From contig RCTD01000012.1 in NCBI GenBank assembly GCA_014898415.1, positions 930,001-994,000 of the forward strand: a stretch of DNA of 64,000 nucleotides. The letters are read 5' to 3'. Positions 62,088 to 64,000 of this stretch are shown here, piece after piece. The notes under the pieces are model-generated. The model worked only from the letters and a program-made list of their open reading frames with translations. It did not search any database and had not been told where the DNA came from. Made by a program: the position numbers and the translations under genes. Source of the DNA: Stromatinia cepivora (lineage: Eukaryota > Ascomycota > Leotiomycetes > Helotiales > Sclerotiniaceae). Within the stretch, counting starts at the first letter, position 1. The number at the start of each line of letters is the position of its first letter.

Positions 62088-62249
62088 AGCAAATATAACG
62101 AAAAACTTGAAATTACTTTCAGGTTTTTTTCAAATATATACTCTATATTATCTAATAGATTTATAATAAATATAGAATAATTGAATCAAAAAATGAACTC
62201 CAAATTCGCTATTAAATACCTTACCATGCATGTAATTCATATTCCGACA
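62088..62249 (-). repeat. Probable truncated 5' LTR of element F
   Basis: The minus strand from 62249 starts TGTCGGAATATGAATTACATG then TGGTAAGG; the F 3' LTR starts TGTCGGAATATAATTATATA and has ATGGTAAGA further on. Followed outward by ATTAT, as at the other F end. Beyond the first 45 bp the similarity is weak, and 39 bp plus the leader are missing at the copia E junction. Confidence 0.45.
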
Positions 62250-62562
62250 ATTATTATTTTTATTTATTATAATAAGAACTTCAATTATTTTAAAGATTAA
62301 AAGTATATATTATATATTAAGATTTTAATTTATTATTTATTATATAAAATATTATATATTCAAAAAAGAAATTATTTTTTATATTATCTTATTCAATAAT
62401 ATATAAATTCATTCCGAATTATTCCGAATTTCCAAAATTATACTATATATTATTCAAATTTTCGAAGATATATTATTATATAAAAGAATATTATTTATAA
62501 ATATTATTTCGAAATCGAAATCGAAATCGAAAACGAAAACAAATAATTGATTAATTAAGTCT
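62250..62562. other. AT-rich spacer with a short hexamer repeat
   Basis: No gene. At 62506-62540 there is a run of CGAAAT units ending in CGAAAA units. Confidence 0.5.
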
Positions 62563-62566
62563 AATA

Positions 62567-64000
62567 CCCCACTTTCGGGCCACCCCCTATTTTGGACCAC
62601 CTCGAAAATATCATTATATAAATTTTAAACTTTAATAATTCAATAATTACTCTATTTCAAGAAAATCTCTTGTAATATCTATTTTATAATCATTATTAAA
62701 ATCATCCTTTTCAATTTTATAATCCCCAACCTCAATTTGCATTCCCCGAATAGCTTTAATTCTTGCAAATTTCAAATTCGGATTAGTTTTTACTATTCGT
62801 CTTTTTTTAAATATAATCTACTTTAATTTATATTCTAATTGTTTTATTCGATATTTTGATTGTATAAGTTTATAATCCTTAATATTAAAATCTTTTATAA
62901 TCTTACAAAATAGTAATCGATGAATTGGAAGATCAATCTTTTTTTCTTGAATCATTGTATATATATATTTTCGAAGATCTGATACTTTTTGAAGGGTTTT
63001 TTATAAAATAAAAGATGATTCTATATTCCATTGATACTGAAAATCATTATCTAAAATAGAATTTTGATTTAGAACTTTGTTATTGCTATTTTCAAGCAAT
63101 AAATGATTCATAAAAAATTTAACGTAGTTTTGAAGTTATAAATTAGAAGTCTTCCATTCAGATTTGATATTATAAGCTATCAAACTTTCTATTCTAGCTT
63201 TTTAATAATAGATAAAAAAACTACGCTTCCCAGTTATTAAAAAATCCAATAAAGAATCCAATTTATTGAAATGATATCTATAAGCATTTTTGAAAGATAA
63301 GAATATTGATAAATCTAATGATTATAGTATATATAACATATATAGCAATAGAAATAGAAAATAGATATTATTCTTGAAATATTCAAGTATAAATTCAATG
63401 GTTTTATAACTTCTATGATTATCTAATATAAATAATCTAGTTTCTTTAAATCGGGAAAAAATAATTTGAAAAATAAAGATTGTTTTCAACCATTCAAATC
63501 CTATAGCATCTATTATCCATTCATTATTTGTAGTAATAAACTTCTATTCCTTATATAAAATAAGATTTATAAAAAATCATTATTATTATATATATTTTCC
63601 TTTGAAAATAACAAATAATTTGAATATTTATTCTATTACTGAAATACATTCAATAAAAAACATTTAAACTCTTAAACCAAATTGTTTTTTTTGAATAAAA
63701 CGATATTCTGAACTTTCTATTACTAAGTTATTTAAACCCTGACCTTCTATAATACCAGTTTCATCTATATTCCATCGGTTTTCGGATTTAATATACTTAA
63801 TCAAAGGCAAATTAAGCTTTTCAAACCATTTATCAATAATTTCATCAATAATATCTAAAATATATATAGAATCGATTCGATATTATCTTTTAATTCTAAT
63901 TTAAGAATTCCTTTTCAAAAAATTCTGTATCCATCGTTTTCCAAATGAAAAATTATCTCTTTTCACTTCGAAGAGATTTTCACCCATTTCTTTTATTTAT
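62567..64000 (-). mobile_element. Second pogo/Fot1-type transposon, partial
   Basis: The terminal sequence CCCCACTTTCGGGCCACCCC starts at 62567 after TA (62565-62566), continues TATTTTGGACCACCTCG to about 62606, and keeps its GC content. The transposase reads on the minus strand inward. The other end lies beyond the window, so the terminal repeat is inferred from position and composition. Confidence 0.8.
62640..64000 (-). pseudogene. Pogo/Fot1-type DDE transposase, partial, dead
   Basis: C-terminal two thirds of the transposase; the N-terminus is cut by the window edge. Minus strand: FGKRWIQNFLKRNS (HTH end, about 63930), RWNIDETGIIEGQGLNNL (about 63780-63725), FIECISVIE, FEWLKTIFIFQ, RLFILDNHRSYKTIEFIL (about 63440-63390), YFLFLLLYM, SLDLSIFLSFKNAYRYHFNK (about 63325-63265), LITGKRSFFIYY and LENSNNKVLNQNS (about 63090). 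It ends at about 62650. All three catalytic Asp (DET, LDN, LDLS) survive, unlike the first pogo element, but Trp and Gln codons have become stops. It belongs to a different pogo subgroup than 18653-20838 (different motifs and termini). Confidence 0.92.

Larger units (their letters stand above)
26068..62249 (-). mobile_element. Element F: copia-like retroelement, split by three or more insertions
   Basis: Minus-strand Ty1/copia-order element. Its pieces are the 3' LTR (26068-26268), RT/RNase H (26400-27698), RT (34780-35329), protease-like plus integrase (40836-42560) and a probable truncated 5' LTR (62088-62249). Interrupting elements are gypsy C, copia B and copia E. ATTAT occurs outside both outer ends (26063-26067 and 62250-62254). 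Gag and the 5' leader are missing. Continuity through C and B is certain because reading frames rejoin; the link to 62249 is tentative. Confidence 0.7.

Noticed and set aside
1..64000. Reassigned genetic code (TAA/TAG read as Gln)
   Set aside because: Stops fall at Gln positions, but Asp-to-Asn, Pro-to-Leu/Ser, Gly-to-Arg/Lys and Trp-to-stop changes occur as well, on both strands and graded toward element edges. RIP explains all of them.
1..64000. Mitochondrial, Plasmodium-like or anaerobic-fungus AT-rich genome
   Set aside because: Nested LTR elements, Tc1 and pogo elements with RIP-type damage and GC-retaining edges point to an ascomycete nuclear AT-rich block. No mitochondrial genes are present.

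Overview
This is an extremely AT-rich stretch that looks like a transposon graveyard from a filamentous ascomycete fungus. Almost every recognisable coding region is a transposon gene full of in-frame TAA/TAG where the family has Gln (CAA/CAG) or Trp, with Asp to Asn at catalytic sites and Pro to Leu/Ser elsewhere. That is the C-to-T (CpA to TpA, both strands) signature of repeat-induced point mutation (RIP). I see no intact host gene, rRNA, CRISPR array or clearly functional tRNA. The organism assignment is an inference from RIP plus the transposon families; no species is claimed. All domain limits inside dead genes are approximate.

Layout. 1-1.7 kb: 3' half of a Ty3/gypsy pol (integrase, chromodomain). 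1.9-4 kb: unidentified minus-strand dead gene next to an LTR-like end and a perfect 20-bp-arm palindrome. 5.0-6.4 kb: a Tc1-type element inserted inside an 18-bp minisatellite that encodes a DWGGYN repeat. 6.9-9.1 kb: unidentified dead minus-strand gene. 9.8-10.6 kb and 16.3-16.95 kb: two copies of a repeat, one badly and one mildly mutated. 10.65-11.95 kb: an island of near-normal base composition. 13-15.5 kb: a dead gene with 16-residue repeats and three tandem arrays. 17.3 kb: a solo LTR with target duplication AATAT.

18.25-62.25 kb is a nested stack of retroelements that can be dated by order of insertion. Copia A (18253-25920, TSD TAAGT) carries a pogo-type transposon (18653-20838) with perfect 42-bp terminal repeats. 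Beside it lies copia-like element F (minus strand, 3' LTR 26068-26268, probable 5' end 62249). F was hit by gypsy C (27704-34774, TSD GATAT), copia B (35335-40830, TSD TTTAC, a sister of copia A) and copia E (42569-62087). E was in turn hit by giant gypsy D (45758-56974). Removing C, B and D with one target duplication each rejoins the host reading frames. The window ends in a second pogo-type element (62567 to past 64000, minus).

The most striking pattern is that in every complete element the outermost LTR or TIR bases are much less mutated than the same LTR bases on the inner side, so RIP fades toward element edges. The most unusual content is about 3.7 kb of extra open-frame-like sequence between integrase and 3' LTR in gypsy D.
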